Of a stretch of DNA of 64,000 nt, positions 1 through 12,430 are shown in pieces. The notes beneath the pieces were generated by a model. That model saw nothing but the letters and a program-made list of their open reading frames with translations, made no database searches and was not told the origin of the DNA. Position 1 is the first letter of the stretch. Every line of letters starts with the position of its first letter. This stretch comes from Sipunculus nudus. Its lineage: Eukaryota; Annelida; Sipuncula; Golfingiida; Sipunculidae. The DNA lies in assembly GCA_026874595.1 (NCBI GenBank), contig CM049308.1, positions 13,467,001-13,531,000 on the forward strand, written 5' to 3'. The position numbers and the translations under genes were made by a program.

Positions 1-185
1 CCAAATTATAACAACTGGACCTAGAATCTTCTCTCTTAAAATGCGGGGAGGTCCATGCAAAGTCTCCTTGGAAACCATAAATAAGGTCCCTGTTATCCAT
101 ATTCTTTGAGCTATGGGGCTCTGAAATAACCCCCAGAATAATGGAAAATTTGATACAAAAGCTCCAGTATCTGAACAACTAATTC
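1..185 (-). repeat. Partial copy of the 338-bp array repeat (family B), inverted
   Basis: The first ~185 bases read on the minus strand match the units at 28.8-30.0 kb: the same order of 'cagatact', 'gggatact', 'agagacctaattt'-like and 'attctaggtccag' blocks. The copy is cut by the window edge, so its array length is unknown. Confidence 0.7.
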
Positions 186-1339
186 AGTCGAGCCCACTTT
201 GTGTCATATCAGTTAATAGAAAATCCTGTTTATTGTCACATAAATCTGAAATCCCAAACCATTTCCTATGTAAACAAGTGTAAATCTGACCGTTTAATAT
301 CATGGAATATTGTCATAATCCCGCTTATTGTTATGCTTGGAACCTTTGACAATGATACCAGATGGCAGTTAATATCACATCAGGCGCCGACACGGCGATC
401 AACGAGGCCAAGAGCCTGTAAATGGTCAGGCGTATAAAAAAATCACATCTACCACCTGTGTACGGCAGGCAATGCAGTGATGCATGCAGGTCACTCCCCC
501 GCACTTAGCTAATTTACGTCTTAAGATACAACGGTAATCCAAATCATTGCGTTTCTCCGTACTTTAACAAGTGCAAATTTGCCATCACATGTCATACATA
601 GTGAACTCCTGGCCTTTGCAAGGCCGTGGTTTACACCTTGGTGACATTGCAGAGATGACATGAAGCACAAGCTCTAAACGCTGCTTACGACCAGAAATCC
701 CCTTTTAGGGTCCATGAAAAGCTGGAGGTTTTATGAGCACTGGAGGTGATACCTGGTCCAAAAACTCATTCACGGCGAAACTTCAGAAAGTTGACAATGG
801 CATGACGATGCCTGCTCTCCCCACAATCCTGTCATAAAGACGATCATAGAAGTTTGAGTCATTAATAAGATATCCAGAAAATAGTCGGAGAAATTATTAT
901 TTAGTAAAATAGTTTGCCTAAGCATAACTTTATAACTGTGCCGCATATTTCCAGATATTTGACCCCATGACCCAGACGCTACGACTCTTTTTGTTGGCAA
1001 GTCGGATTTTGTCAATTATTGCAGCTTGCGACACAAAACTTACAGGAAATAAATTGTCAGGTGCGCATCAACGTAATTTGATATGCCGTTGTGCAATAAA
1101 AATATTCATAAACCAGTCTATTTCCTTTTTATTGACGATTTATTAAATATAATTTGTGATAAAATGCTTCTTCTATGACTCAAAATGTTGAAGCCCGCAT
1201 AATGTCACATCCCGGTTATAATCATAATTTATGCATGCACCACCGACATGACAATAAGCGGGCTTGACTGTACATTGATAAACATGATTTTTTGCATGGA
1301 TATTGGTCATGGAATGTTTCATCACTTTCTGCAGACTGC
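186..1339. other. No gene seen; short inverted CCCGCTTATTGTCATG motifs
   Basis: No supported exon. The block CCCGCTTATTGTTATG near 318-335 recurs inverted at about 1247-1262, and another inverted partner (AAGCCCGCATAATGTCA) lies near 1192-1208, so 1190-1270 can fold as a hairpin of about 15 bp. This resembles a small palindromic transposon remnant. Open frames here are short and show no coding signature. Confidence 0.35.
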
Positions 1340-1545
1340 AAACTAATACGAGGCACTCTCCATGGCTCTGTTGTTGGCGCTTGGTAGTCGGTAAGGGTGG
1401 AGGAAACCGGAGGACCTGGAGAAAACCACTGACCTTGGACGGTCCACTACAACCCATTCTCATAGCCACACTGGAAATTGAAACCGGGTCTCCAACAGAG
1501 AAGGCTGAGCATTTTACCACTCAGCTGTCCAGGTCCCTATATTAG
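1340..1545 (-). repeat. tRNA-derived SINE, family A
   Basis: On the minus strand it begins with a tRNA-like head (CAGCTGAGTGGTAAAATG as A-box region, CGGTTTCAATTTCC as B box) followed by a body (TAGTGGACCGTCCAAGGTC, then TCAGTGGTTTTCTCC) that recurs at 11.6 kb and 12.3 kb. RNA polymerase III box order and the shared body support a SINE. Open frames in it on either strand are repeat-derived. Confidence 0.6.
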
Positions 1546-3949
1546 TTTCCTGTGCAAGGACATATTGTCAACATGTCAGTCGGCTGAGCGTCATGACCCA
1601 TGGGTCACTTGTTGGATATAGATCTCATAAAAGCATGATCAAATTATATACTGGTAATCTTATAGTTCATGATTGATTAATCTCCATGCATTTTATAATC
1701 TATCTTTATACAAATGAAAGGAAGGTTGATATCATGACTCCAAGGGTTCTCCTGCTACTCTGCTTCTGCTTTAGGACAGTTGTGTATTTACAGCTAACCT
1801 ACTGCTTAATCCTTTCCATTATGGAGCTAGTCCTAACAACAAGAACTAATGAAAAGGAAATGGGACTATAATGTTACATTTGCTACCTATTTGCTGACCA
1901 AATGCACATGATTTTAAATGTCTTGTGTACTTATTCTCAAACCATCAGTTGAATTCTTTGACTTTGAAAGAGCTTAAATTATGATCTACAGACTTAGTAA
2001 GTTTTCTGCCAAAGAAAATGAATAAATATATAAAAGCTAATAGTGGTTACTCATAGGATTTCTGCCTGAAAATACAACCTTAAAGCTAGTAAAGTTATAC
2101 AAAAGCATTCTCTCTTATTTACCATGTTCAGGACACAAAGGCACAAATTAAACTGTGGAATAAAGAATTGATTTTGTAGTGTTTTTTATTAAGTTTCTTT
2201 ATTTCAGTGGTTATCAATACCTGTTAATTTAATAACAAAAATCTTTATGACAGTTTACTATATGTGCCTTGATCCCATCACAGAACCACAGATATTCACT
2301 GCATTGTTTATCATAGTAATTTGCAATGTTTATAGAAGACTGATCCAATACATAAATGATTGCATGACTGAGAATTTAAAGAAATGTTCCATCCAGGGGT
2401 AATGGGAAGGCATTGATCATGGGTCTGGAAAGGTCATCTGGAATATTGATTGCTGTGGTCCACTCACATGAGCTGTAAGTGATGGATAATTTCCAAAAAA
2501 AATATTTTATGATTTATATTAAATGCTGAAGTTGAAAGTCACCCATGAGAAACACCTTTTGCAAAGTTCTGGTTTATCTGACTTGCCACCAGTTATCCTT
2601 GTTGTATGCTTTTGGGTTATTTTGGTGGGCCCCCACATGTTATAATCATGTGAGTAAAAACAAAACGAACATTGTGTGTGTTGTGTTGGGATAGGCATTT
2701 TCTGGCTTACTTTTAAAAAAGATTCAAGGGATTATCTTTAGTTTATAGACATTATATATAGGAATAGACCCCTTTAAGCTGACCAGGGCAATCAGATATT
2801 GGAATAGGCCCCTTTAAGCCAGCCAGGATAATATCTTAATACTCTATATTGTGGTAAAGGGTCTCATGACCGGAAATGTTTAATGTTAGGCTCCTGTTCT
2901 TCATTCATTGCTCGGTTGTAAGACCAGTTGCATGAATCTCTGATTGTTATTAAAGTTTTATTTGTCAAGTGCACTTTCCAGGAAGAAAGAGCTTCCAGGC
3001 ATAAAGTGTGCTGTATATTGATCTGCGGTAGATCTCTACAGATGAAAACTCAATTATAGTTCCATTTGTTCCAGTGTGGACCATCTGGGTTCATGAAATA
3101 CAGATAACTGCCTATGGGGATAGTGGTTCTCTTCTCAAGTTAAAAATGGAATAACCTTTGTTAATACAAAAATAAAAAACCAGGATATTGTAAAAATTCA
3201 TAAGAATGAATGCCATACCAACACAGTGTTGGATTAAACATAAGTCTTGCTTTCCATTGATGGTTAATATCACCAAAGAGGTTGTATTTTCACATCACTT
3301 GAGGTGGTTTCATTGTATATATATAAATATGATATTGTATAAATAATCAATAAGATATCAATATATTTTCCACCATTGACTGGTGATGAGTCTTGAACTC
3401 TTGGTATCAGGAAGAACTGTTGTTCATAAATATGTTATTTCTCATCAAGATGCATATATAGGATGATTGGTGTGGTTAGCCTCTCTCCACCCCATGCCAT
3501 CACTTCACAGCCACCAAGCATTAAAACCGTTGATTAATACTCATGTCTTCTTCAGTCAGTTAGCAGGTCCAGTAGAGATTGGGATATTATATGGGTATGG
3601 ATGTGTGGCCTTGATGGAGGCATGGTACTCTCTACTTGGGGCTCCACTATTGTCTAATTTGAAATGATATTCACATCAAACATAACATGATTATAGTAGC
3701 TGAACATGATACATCATACTGAGCTTCAACCAGTCAGTAGATTAGCAAATAGAAATGACTGTGATAGCATGAACAAAGATAGCAGAATTACCTCTATTTT
3801 AATCAAAATAATGAGATAACCAGTAATTTACAAACCATACAGCTTGTTTGAAGTGCAGGTCTAGCATTGGACATTGTTTTGATATGTCCACTTATTGAAC
3901 TGATGAGATGTAGCCTGTAGTTAAAAATCTTAAGTGCACTATGTTTAGC
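1546..3949. other. Non-coding; contains a copy of dispersed repeat C
   Basis: No exon seen. About 2520-2820 is shared with 48.58-48.84 kb (blocks such as 'attttggtgggc', 'cacatgttataa', 'ggttatctttagtt' and 'agatattggaa'). A shorter relative lies at 52.4-52.6 kb. The repeat class is not recognisable from sequence alone. A motif GCTGAGCGTCATGACCCATG near 1583 recurs slightly altered near 38,540. Confidence 0.4.
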
Positions 3950-4017
3950 AAATATTCTTTTGTCTTTAGGAAGATAAAGTCAGAATTAGTATATTCAAAT
4001 GAGTTTATCAGTTTCAG

Positions 4018-4086
<69 letters not shown>

Positions 4087-4740
4087 ATAGATTCAGAATT
4101 TGATATAGAAAATTAGTCTTTATGTAAAAGACAAATTTCTCTGTTAGGGCCATTGAAATGTTTTATCTATATAACAGTTTGACCTTTGAATGTACTTGCT
4201 TTTATGACAGAAATAAGTAATTAATGAGAAAATAAGTCTTCATTTAAAAGATTAATTTCTCTTGTGAGCCATCAAAATGTTTTATCTATATATTTGTTTG
4301 AACTGTGAATGTTATATTTGCTTTTCTGACAAAAATTAGTAATTTATGAATCTGTTGTCTTTAGTAAAATAAAAGCAGAATAAGTATTAAATTAGTCTAT
4401 TGGTTTCAGATTTATAACTTAGATTCATAATGTGATATAGAAATACAATCTTTATTTGAGAGACCAGTTTCCCACTTGAGCCATCAAAATGTTTTATCTA
4501 TATATTTGTTTGACCTGTGAATGTTATATTTGCTTTTCTGACAAAAATTAGTAATTTATGAGTCTGTTGTCTTCAGGAAAATAAAAGCAGAATTAGTATT
4601 TAATTAGTTTATCAGTTTCAGATTTATAACTTAGATTCAAAATGTGATATAGAAATACAATCTTCATTTAAGAGACCAGTTTACTTCTTGAGCCAGTGAA
4701 ATGTGCCTGTTTGGTCTGTAAATGTTAAACTTGTTGTTCT
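3950..4740. repeat. Tandem repeat, ~222-bp units, with embedded (TA)n
   Basis: Blocks such as 'tgttttatctatata', 'tttgcttttctgacaaaaat' and 'tgatatagaaatacaatctt' recur. The clearest period is about 222 bp (the 'ctgttgtctt' anchor near 4343 and 4565). The array includes a shorter unit near 4150-4270 and is interrupted by a long TA dinucleotide run. Confidence 0.75.
4021..4082. repeat. (TA)n microsatellite
   Basis: About 60 bases of uninterrupted TA dinucleotides, located inside the first unit of the surrounding ~222-bp tandem repeat. Length is probably polymorphic. Confidence 0.95.
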
Positions 4741-4999
4741 GACTCCTGTCATACTAATGCTCATGTAAATATCCCACACAGGAGTAATACTGTATCAAGT
4801 GACCACAGAATAAAGGTCAAGCATGTAGCACTTTTATTAGCATATATTTACTTATTTTACTTTGTATTCTATAGTGGCACCACTCAGGTACATGCTTTTA
4901 AGGTCAGTGTATGGTATGACCATGCGTGGGTGATACTTGTATCCTTGTATCCTGTTGAAGACTTTTATTTTCCTCACAACTCTGTAGTACCGGTATTCC

Positions 5000-5500
5000 G
5001 ATGTATCAAAGGCTCTAAATTAGGATTTTAAAAGCACCTCTTACACTATCAAAAGCTTTAACTAAGTACACCTGCTGTTTCAGAGGCTTTAACTTTTTAA
5101 CTTATCAAATGGCAAAGCTTTCACAGGAGAAAGTCTGTTACATCAAACATATAACTGAATATCTAAGATTCCAAAGGCTTTAATAACTGTACGTATATAT
5201 CAAAGATCAAGGACTTCACTTTTATAACTTTTTTAAATTGGTTTCAGAGCATTTAATAAGGCAGTAATACTAAAGTCAGTGAAGGCATTAACTTTATCTA
5301 TGATAACAAAAGATTTAATTTTATGACTCTATAGAGTGAAAAATGAAATAAACAATTTAATGTAATAACTTGGAATGTTTGGTATTAAAGTCTTTAACTA
5401 ACTCCAGAGTGTCAAAAGTTTACTTAAAATCCTCATGATATCAGGGGCTAATAGCTAATAGTAATAGCACTCTTTTTTTCAAAGGCTTTAACTGAGTAAG
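5000..5500. repeat. Degenerate minisatellite built on AAAGGCTTTAACT
   Basis: The block (T/C)AAA(A/G)GCTTTAA(C/T) recurs about every 40-65 bases across this stretch, often followed by a short A/T run. The copies are very diverged. No coding potential seen. Confidence 0.5.
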
Positions 5501-5934
5501 GTGTAATGTATGTTACCTCCATCATGATACTGTTAATGGATTTATCATATTCTGATAATGGTGTTTAGTGATATATTAATGGATCGGGCTTACAGTGGGT
5601 GACACTCCTCATCCCCACTCATCAGAGTGGCCTCATCCACGATTGTCAAACAATCGTCACACTGGGTGTCCAGGTGCCCTTGAAGACTGCCTAGCAACAG
5701 TAAGGGTCTTACTTAGCCACTCCGGCATCCAGACCCACAGTTTGTCGCAGGTGTATCATTTTTATCGCCACATAGGGGGACTTTTCAGATTTGAGGTCAT
5801 TGATTTGTTTTGGTGATTTATGGTAGAGCTATTAACATTAAACGATGCTTTACACCAAATACAAACCATGGAGGCCAAGGACTGAGAAACTGAGGTTAGT
5901 ACAAAATACATCAGATCAAGGTTGCACCACAACC

Positions 5935-6490
5935 AAACTGAATGGTACCCATTACTGTTATACCACACAGAACTATAATGTTAGGTACTGATTATACCAC
6001 ACAAAACCATACTGATAGGTGCTCAGAAAATCATACATATCCATGCTGAATGGCAATAATTGTTCCACACAGAACCATACTGATTGGTGTTCATGAAAGT
6101 TACTGATTTTATATTACACAGGACCACACAAGATGGTAATCATTGTACCACACAAAACCACACATGGTAGTCATGGTACTCATTGTACCACTCAGAACCA
6201 CACTGACTGGTACTCATTGTACCACACAAAACCACACATGATGGTACTCATTGTACCACACAGAGCCTCACTGAATGGTACTTATTGTACCACACAGAGC
6301 CTCACTGAATGGTACTTACTGTGCCACACAGAGCCTCACTGAATGGTACTCATTGTGCCACTCAGAACTACACAGGATATTACTGATTGTGCCACATGCA
6401 CATAGAACCACATGGGATGGTACTTATTGTACCACACAGAACCACACTGAATGGTACTCATTGTACCACACACTCACAACCAAAGTGACT
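5935..6490. repeat. 34-bp minisatellite
   Basis: The unit is GAATGGTACTCATTGTACCA plus about 14 bases (CACAGAACCACACT-like). It is cleanest at 6130-6480 and decayed toward 5935. Within each unit GGTAC...GTACC forms an imperfect palindrome. The open frames across it merely translate the repeat (WYSLYHTEPH-like), so I do not call a gene. Confidence 0.85.
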
Positions 6491-6659
6491 GGGGCACAGC
6501 CTTAATTAGTTTTAAAATCATCATGCCAAATATGACCCATTACTCAAGCTCTTATCAGTTGAAATATTCATCGTTTTATCACTTGGTAATTCTGACTGGC
6601 CCAGGTAAAATTTTGGGTAGTAGAAAATTAAGGCAGCCCCCTGATCTAAGCCTGTGAAT

Positions 6660-7085
6660 TTTTGGGAAGCCTTCAGATCAATTCAGTTATTGATTCTTTA
6701 TCATTTATTTGACTGTGCATTTAATTATCACTTAAGTATTAAATTTCAGACTTTCTTTTAAATTAAATCAATTATATTACCACAGTGGATGTAAGTTTAT
6801 TTTATCAAACAAAAGAAGTATCTAGCTTTCTGACAGTGTATTGCCGCCATTTTTGTTTCTGTGTGAGTTGAGCAGTCTACCAGGGAAACTAGATCTTAGG
6901 CATAAATATTGCATTCTGTTTCGTCAAATTTGACAGCTCACAGAGGGTTACAGGTTGGTTGGTACATGCAAAGAAATAATTATCTCAATAAGGATTGATT
7001 TAGAGCTTAAGAATCGGTTGCAATTTAACGAAGGGTTGCAGTTAACTTCATCAATTATTTGATATACTGTTACACCCCTACCCCC
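6660..7085 (+). repeat. Dispersed repeat D, copy 1
   Basis: This stretch shares order and sequence with 35490-35935: 'agatcaattca', 'atttcagactttcttttaa', 'gccgccatttttgttt', 'gacagctcacagaggg' and 'tgttacacccctac' all recur. Two moderately diverged copies of the same repeat. The element class is unknown. Confidence 0.6.
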
Positions 7086-8880
7086 ATCTGACCTAAAGGT
7101 GCCAGGACTGCTTTCTCCTGTTGATCATTACAATGTCTTCTCGGTAGGTACGGTATTGTGTCTGGTCCAGTGTATGTGAGAATATCATTAAGTCATCTTA
7201 TTAAAGCAGCCCCCAGGATACTAAGTTCCATTGTATCAATAAGTGATTCAGCAGTCTGAGGATGCAGACACAAAGTTCATTGTTAACCCGAACATCTAAC
7301 AACAGAAAAATTAGTTCAGGGTCACAGACAAGCTTGTGTTGGTCTGTTTAGGTCCCCTGGGGTTCACTCACACCCCTATCAACAGACTATAACTTCAGGT
7401 ATTTTGATAGGAGAATATTCAGAGCAGTTATACACAGGTTTTAACAGGCTAACCCGGTAAGTAGAACATTTTATAGTTACACCAGAAAAAACTGTCTGTC
7501 AAGATAACAGGTTCTGTTAGACTGAATTAATTTTATTTAAGATTGCTTCAGATACATGAGTATAATGATGTGAATACAGTCATTGGTGTGGTGTTAAAAA
7601 AGATTAGTTAATTCAAAAAAGGCACATCAGCATTTGTTTATGATAAGGTCACCATTTTACACCTTGGGTTTGTAAAAATGCAGGTGGTCCGCAATTGGAA
7701 ACAAATACCAGTATATGGCTCCTTTATGAAGTCCTTTATAATTTCATCTTGTATGCTTACACATTGGTGTAGGAATAATGGTCATAATAGATTACTGACA
7801 TCAGCAATAGTGAATAACTTAGATAATAAAGAGGCAAAAAGTTACCTGTCAGTCATGTGAGTGTTATATCTGGTACAGTCATAGGGTGCAATCCAGAACT
7901 CGGTAGGCCAACTGATAAAATGGGAATGTAAAACATGAAAAAACAAAATTTAAATTTTGCCAGAGTGATCCACTTTGTTTAATGCACCAAAATAATCACA
8001 AAAAAATATATGTATCTGCATATAGAAAGAATCAGGTCAGAGATAAATTTGTCTCACAGCAAATATTTGTGAAAATATGAACCATTTTCATTAAATATTG
8101 ATATATAATAAAATTTAATTAGGTCAAATATAAATTCAGCAGTGCTAAAACCTGACTACTGTCATCTCGATCGCCATCTTGATCCAGGAATTTTTAAGGT
8201 AAAATGCTGCCTTTCTGACAGTGTCATATGGTGGAGGTCTGCACTCTCTGAGTGCATTTTTCAATTTTCCATATAAGGAAGATATCCATATTTGAAATGT
8301 TCTGAACAGCACCACCTTGGGCATCTGTAATATGGTACTCCAGTGTAGAATAGATGAGTTCTGAATCCAGAGGTTTACCAGCACCTGTACATTCTAAGGA
8401 CACATATTTTAGGCATTTGATGATCAACCTGACATTTAGTCATCAAGTCTTGTTTGTGAACATGACAACTCCAGTGGTTTCTCTGAAATTTCACCAATGT
8501 GAAGAGCAACTGTCAATGTTTACCCTCAAGTAAAGTGTTTGAAATCATGACTTGATATTACATTGAAGTATCAGTATACAGACAGCTTCTTAAAGCAGGA
8601 CATAGTTGTTAAGTCTTGAATGGCTTGATTTTGACAAGGGATTTCTTATGATAACATGAGCCAAGTGGTGAAGGCAGAGGAGCATAGAACAGAAGATCTA
8701 GAGTTGAACTTCAGTGTAAGCCTAATGATGGAATGAGGATCATATTATTCTGTTATATAACATGGACATTTAGTGTACCGGTACTAAAACTCTTATTTTA
8801 ACTATTTTGAATATTTGATGTATAAAATTCAATACAGCCTGTAAATATTTCAGGTGATGAATAAAGATAAAGTTATGTAA
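7086..8880. other. No gene seen
   Basis: AT-rich sequence without a supportable exon or RNA gene. The small open frames have no recognisable domains and overlap one another on both strands. Confidence 0.5.
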
Positions 8881-8882
8881 TA

Positions 8883-9026
8883 CAGTGGAACCTATCTTAA
8901 AGACCACCTGTCTAATAAGACCACTCTTGAGTGAACTGATAGCTGACACATTGGTTATAACTGCCCTGTTTAGTAAGACCACCTGTGAATTAAGATACAA
9001 GACGTATTATTTCATAGGTTTCACTG
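8883..9026. mobile_element. 144-bp MITE, Tc1/mariner-like ends
   Basis: Terminal inverted repeats CAGTGGAACCT and AGGTTTCACTG are flanked by TA on both sides (8881-8882 and 9027-9028). The interior contains repeated 'agaccacctgt' blocks. TA target duplication and CAGT termini are typical of mariner-related MITEs. Relatives lie at 20522 and 56124. Confidence 0.85.
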
Positions 9027-9028
9027 TA

Positions 9029-10980
9029 CCTGTTTTTAGGGGTAATGTTGTCAAAGTAATGGACACATAAAGACCTGCTATAATTTGATATGACCCATGT
9101 ATATGAATGATGTTTTAGTAGTGATATCCAAAGTATTTCATCCTGAGTAAATAGACTAGCACTTTGTGTTGAGGTGAACTCATATCAGCAATGTCTGTTT
9201 GAAGATCATTTTACACATGGCCACCCTTTAGTATGGGTTAAAATGACAGATGCACTAAAGGACAACTCACAGCAGGTAGAAAAAATACCATAGTAGAATA
9301 TTAAGTAGCGGGAGCGCTAGCAGGTTGTAATAAACCCAGGTATCTGATATAATTGTGAGTGACATGAAGTGGTATGTGCACTCATTGAGTGGTCTGTGAG
9401 GAATATGAATTCTAGCTGTCTGGTAATCCATACAGTCACTCCTGAGTGGGTGTGTTTGTCATTTAAACAAATGACTATATGTTAAAGCCACAGGTATTCA
9501 TTGCAACAGGTATTTCTTTTTAGATTATGGGGTCCAGTTATTTGTTATTGTTTGCTGGGTGCATTACTTTCTTGTCAAAATTGATAGACTTGATGATGTA
9601 TCATAATTTATCATTTGTTCAGATGTCCACAGTTGGTTGTCAGAAAGAGGCTGTGCAATCTTTAGCATGACAATCTTCATGATCACATGATAGTTCCCAT
9701 GGTAATCACAAACTATTGAACTCAGGCAGTTTTACACAACTGGTGCTGTCTTAGATAAAACCAGGAGTGTTTTCAATTATTCATACAACAAATCTAGATA
9801 TGGCACAAGTGTGATTATGATAAAATCTGGATCAGCATTGATGAAAGGATGTAGCTCTGCAGTCATGATCCGTAGGGGTAAGTGTTTATTTGTTCAATTA
9901 GTTGTGTACAATGTATATAATATTACTGACACTAAGACTTCAAATATATATTTACTGGCTTAAACAGGTCTGTAGTTCATTAATTTGACCAGTTTTCATT
10001 GAATTTGCATACAAAGTTACCCATGCATGTGTGTCAGTTAAAAAATGTAAAGTTTTAGAAATTCACTTGTGGGAGTTTTGAGACATTGTTAATCAGGAAG
10101 ATAAGGAAAAAACGTGCTGTGAAATCATGGAGATCATTTCCAGATGTGAATGTAGAACAAAATGAATGTGAAGCAAAACTGTGGCTGCTCAGTTCTATTT
10201 CTTTTCATGTGTATGCTGTGTTTATTAACTCCCCCACCCTACCCAACATATTTCAAGTACACCTAGGCCATGGAGTTAACACTGCGGGGTTTTGGGTTTA
10301 ATATCAAGGGGTTTATTAAATAATGTATTGTCAGAGGGTATTTATTTATAAAGACTAACTTGGTGTAGATTAATCAGTGAATAGTGTTCCTTTAGGGCAG
10401 TATACACTATATCACCTGAAGGCACTTTGGTTTTACAAGACCAAGTGGGGGTATGCATGCACAGAGTGCATTGTATTACTAATAATCAGGAACTGTTCAG
10501 ACCGTACTTTATTTCATTGATCCCTGGCTGAAGGGCCAAATGAGAAATAAATAGATTTGCATTAAAAAACCAGACTTGGAATGCAGCACAGATTTGTGGA
10601 AACGTTGGCCTGACAATTTGACAGCACACCTTTTAATGAATAACTGGTGTGTGGGTGTGCTTGATAAAGGCCAGCTCTCCCACCAAGAATTATTTAAAAA
10701 CAAATGTATTTTTTATACGTGGTGAATTCTGAGTGCTGCCGCGGGTGGTGAATTTATGTGGAGTGAACAAAGACTATATGAGACCAGTAAGCACTCTGCA
10801 TGAATAAAACATAACTGGGGCAGTTTCCAATCAGAATTCCCTTGGTTTAAGAAAGTAAATATTTCTAAGAATTCTCACTTTAAAATACTTATTGAACACC
10901 TAAAGCATAACATCTTGATTATTGTGATCACAGTTCTCAATACCATAACAGCATGTTTTAACAATTCTTTTCATGATTAA
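9029..10980. other. No gene seen
   Basis: AT-rich sequence with no exon, RNA gene or clear transposon ends that I can support. Confidence 0.45.
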
Positions 10981-10984
10981 TGAC

Positions 10985-11440
10985 TACTTTTTTTTCTTTT
11001 TTTTTGAGGTGGTGTGGAGGTAACCACCTCCATTCTTTTAATGCTGACTTATCTAATTCTTAAACTTAAGTATTTACATCTGCAGAGTTCCATTTCGGTT
11101 TGGAACTAAATGGCAGGGTGGTAGCACTCGCTTCTTGTCATTTTATTTTATATCCTTGTGTCACCCAGGCCTGGTGTCAACTGCACCTACAGGTCCTGAA
11201 TGTATAATCAACCCCATTGATGGGTACACCGAGAAACCTCCCAAAGATGCACTCTTTTGTGAGTGATATGCGGCTGTAGGATACAGCCTTCCCATTAAGC
11301 TTGCAGAGGGCTCACCCTAAGTTGGGCCTGTCTGTGAAAATCTCACTGCTCCTCAGCTGAGATTTGAACTCATGACCTCCTGGCTTTGACTTTGAGTCTT
11401 GTGCTCTACTCCTAAGCCATTGAAGCCAGTACTGACTATA
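10985..11440 (-). repeat. tRNA-derived SINE, family B, copy 1
   Basis: Read on the minus strand, the right end is tRNA-like (CAATGGCTTAGGAGTAGAGC as A box, GAGTTCAAATCTC as B box). The body matches 13655-14075 block for block ('cttcccattaag', 'acatctgcaga', 'ggaggttaccacctcca'-like). The left end is T-rich, equivalent to an A-rich tail on the transcript strand. Confidence 0.75.
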
Positions 11441-11474
11441 CTTTATCAACATCTTTACTGATTACTTTTGCCTG

Positions 11475-11692
11475 CTGATGTTCACTGGCAGCATTCTCTG
11501 GAAGTACGAAACTTAAAAGATGTGTCAGTGATGTCAAATAATAGCAACTGGTCCTTAAATGTTGCCCAGACAGTTGATTGGTAAACATGACCTGGGTTCA
11601 ATTCCCAACATGGCTATGAGGGTGGGTTGTAGTGGCCTGTCCAAGGTCAGTGGTTTTCTCTGAGTTCTCCTGTTTTCTCTACCCTACAGGCT
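11475..11692 (+). repeat. Direct repeat R with SINE A, copy 1
   Basis: About 215 bases beginning GCTGATGTTCACTGGCAGC are repeated at 12169-12380. The distal part is the tRNA-derived SINE A: ACAGTTGATTGGTAAACATG (A-box region), then GGGTTCAATTCCC (B box), then the shared body. This copy lacks the SINE 3' tail present in copy 2 and runs straight into the adjacent element. Confidence 0.7.
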
Positions 11693-11697
11693 TCTAC

Positions 11698-12168
11698 GCT
11701 CTTTACACAGCGCTTTACCTATAGGCCTACTACCTATATCGTAAGCGCTGTTTGTTTTGACCTCATATCCTGAATCGTTACACCAGAGGGGAGCACTGTA
11801 TTTTGGTCCAATCAGATGAGACCTTGTGCTGGAAGACAAAACGGTTTACCAGCCAAGCTAGGAATACACGAAGCCAATGTTGTTCATTTTGTTTTGAGTG
11901 ACAGCTCATCGCCCCGGCCACCATTTGAACAGGCCACAGGCTCAGAGAGAATTGTCCAACACATGGTTTCTGGGCAGAGCTTGATGCCTGTCGAGTGTTT
12001 GTTGACTTGCATTTGATTGGCTGATAGTCACATCACCAGTTTTTTTTCAGCAGACAGGCCCATGTGTACCACCTGGTGTTTAAGTGCATCATGAATGGTC
12101 AAAGCAGGCAGCAGGAAAATCAGTAGCTTCTTTAGAAGCGCAAGATTACCGCTGCCGCGGGAGCGTAG
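11698..12168 (+). mobile_element. Non-autonomous TACGCTC element (E), copy 1
   Basis: Starts TACGCTCTTTACACAGCGC and ends GGGAGCGTA, matching the 456-bp element at 15062-15517 over its length. It sits between two copies of direct repeat R. No matching flanking duplication is visible here, so the present arrangement may reflect rearrangement. No open frame of transposase size. Confidence 0.75.
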
Positions 12169-12430
12169 CTGATGTTCACTGGCAGCATTCTCTGGAATTA
12201 CAAAACTTAAAAAATGTGTCAGTGATGTCAAATAATAGCAACTGGTCCTTAAATGTTGCCCGGACAGTTGAGTGGTAAAACATGACCTGGGTTCAATTCC
12301 CAACATGGTTATGAGAGTGGGTTGTAGTGGCCTGTCCAAGGTCAGTGGTTTTCTCTGGGTTCTCCTGTTTCCTCTACCAAATGCAACCATCTGAGCAATG
12401 GAGAGTACCTTGCTTTGACTTGATACAATC
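12169..12430 (+). repeat. Direct repeat R with SINE A, copy 2
   Basis: The second copy of the R block, continuing past the shared TTCTCCTG(T) body into a tail (CCATCTGAGCAATGGAGAG) that also occurs in the SINE at 1340-1545. It therefore looks like the more complete SINE. The tRNA-like head carries GTTGAGTGGTAAAACATG and the B box GGGTTCAATTCCC. Confidence 0.7.

Noticed and set aside
5595-5816. Possible exon with Pro/His/Ser-rich translation
   Set aside because: No supporting splice pair and no similarity I can recognise; probably a repeat fragment.
5935-6490. CRISPR-like array
   Set aside because: The spacers are not unique: the whole 34-bp unit repeats. Animal genomic context.
6133-6505. 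Open frames encoding repeated WYSLYHTEPH-like units
   Set aside because: They are translations of the 34-bp minisatellite, with no splice sites or start context and frames on more than one register.
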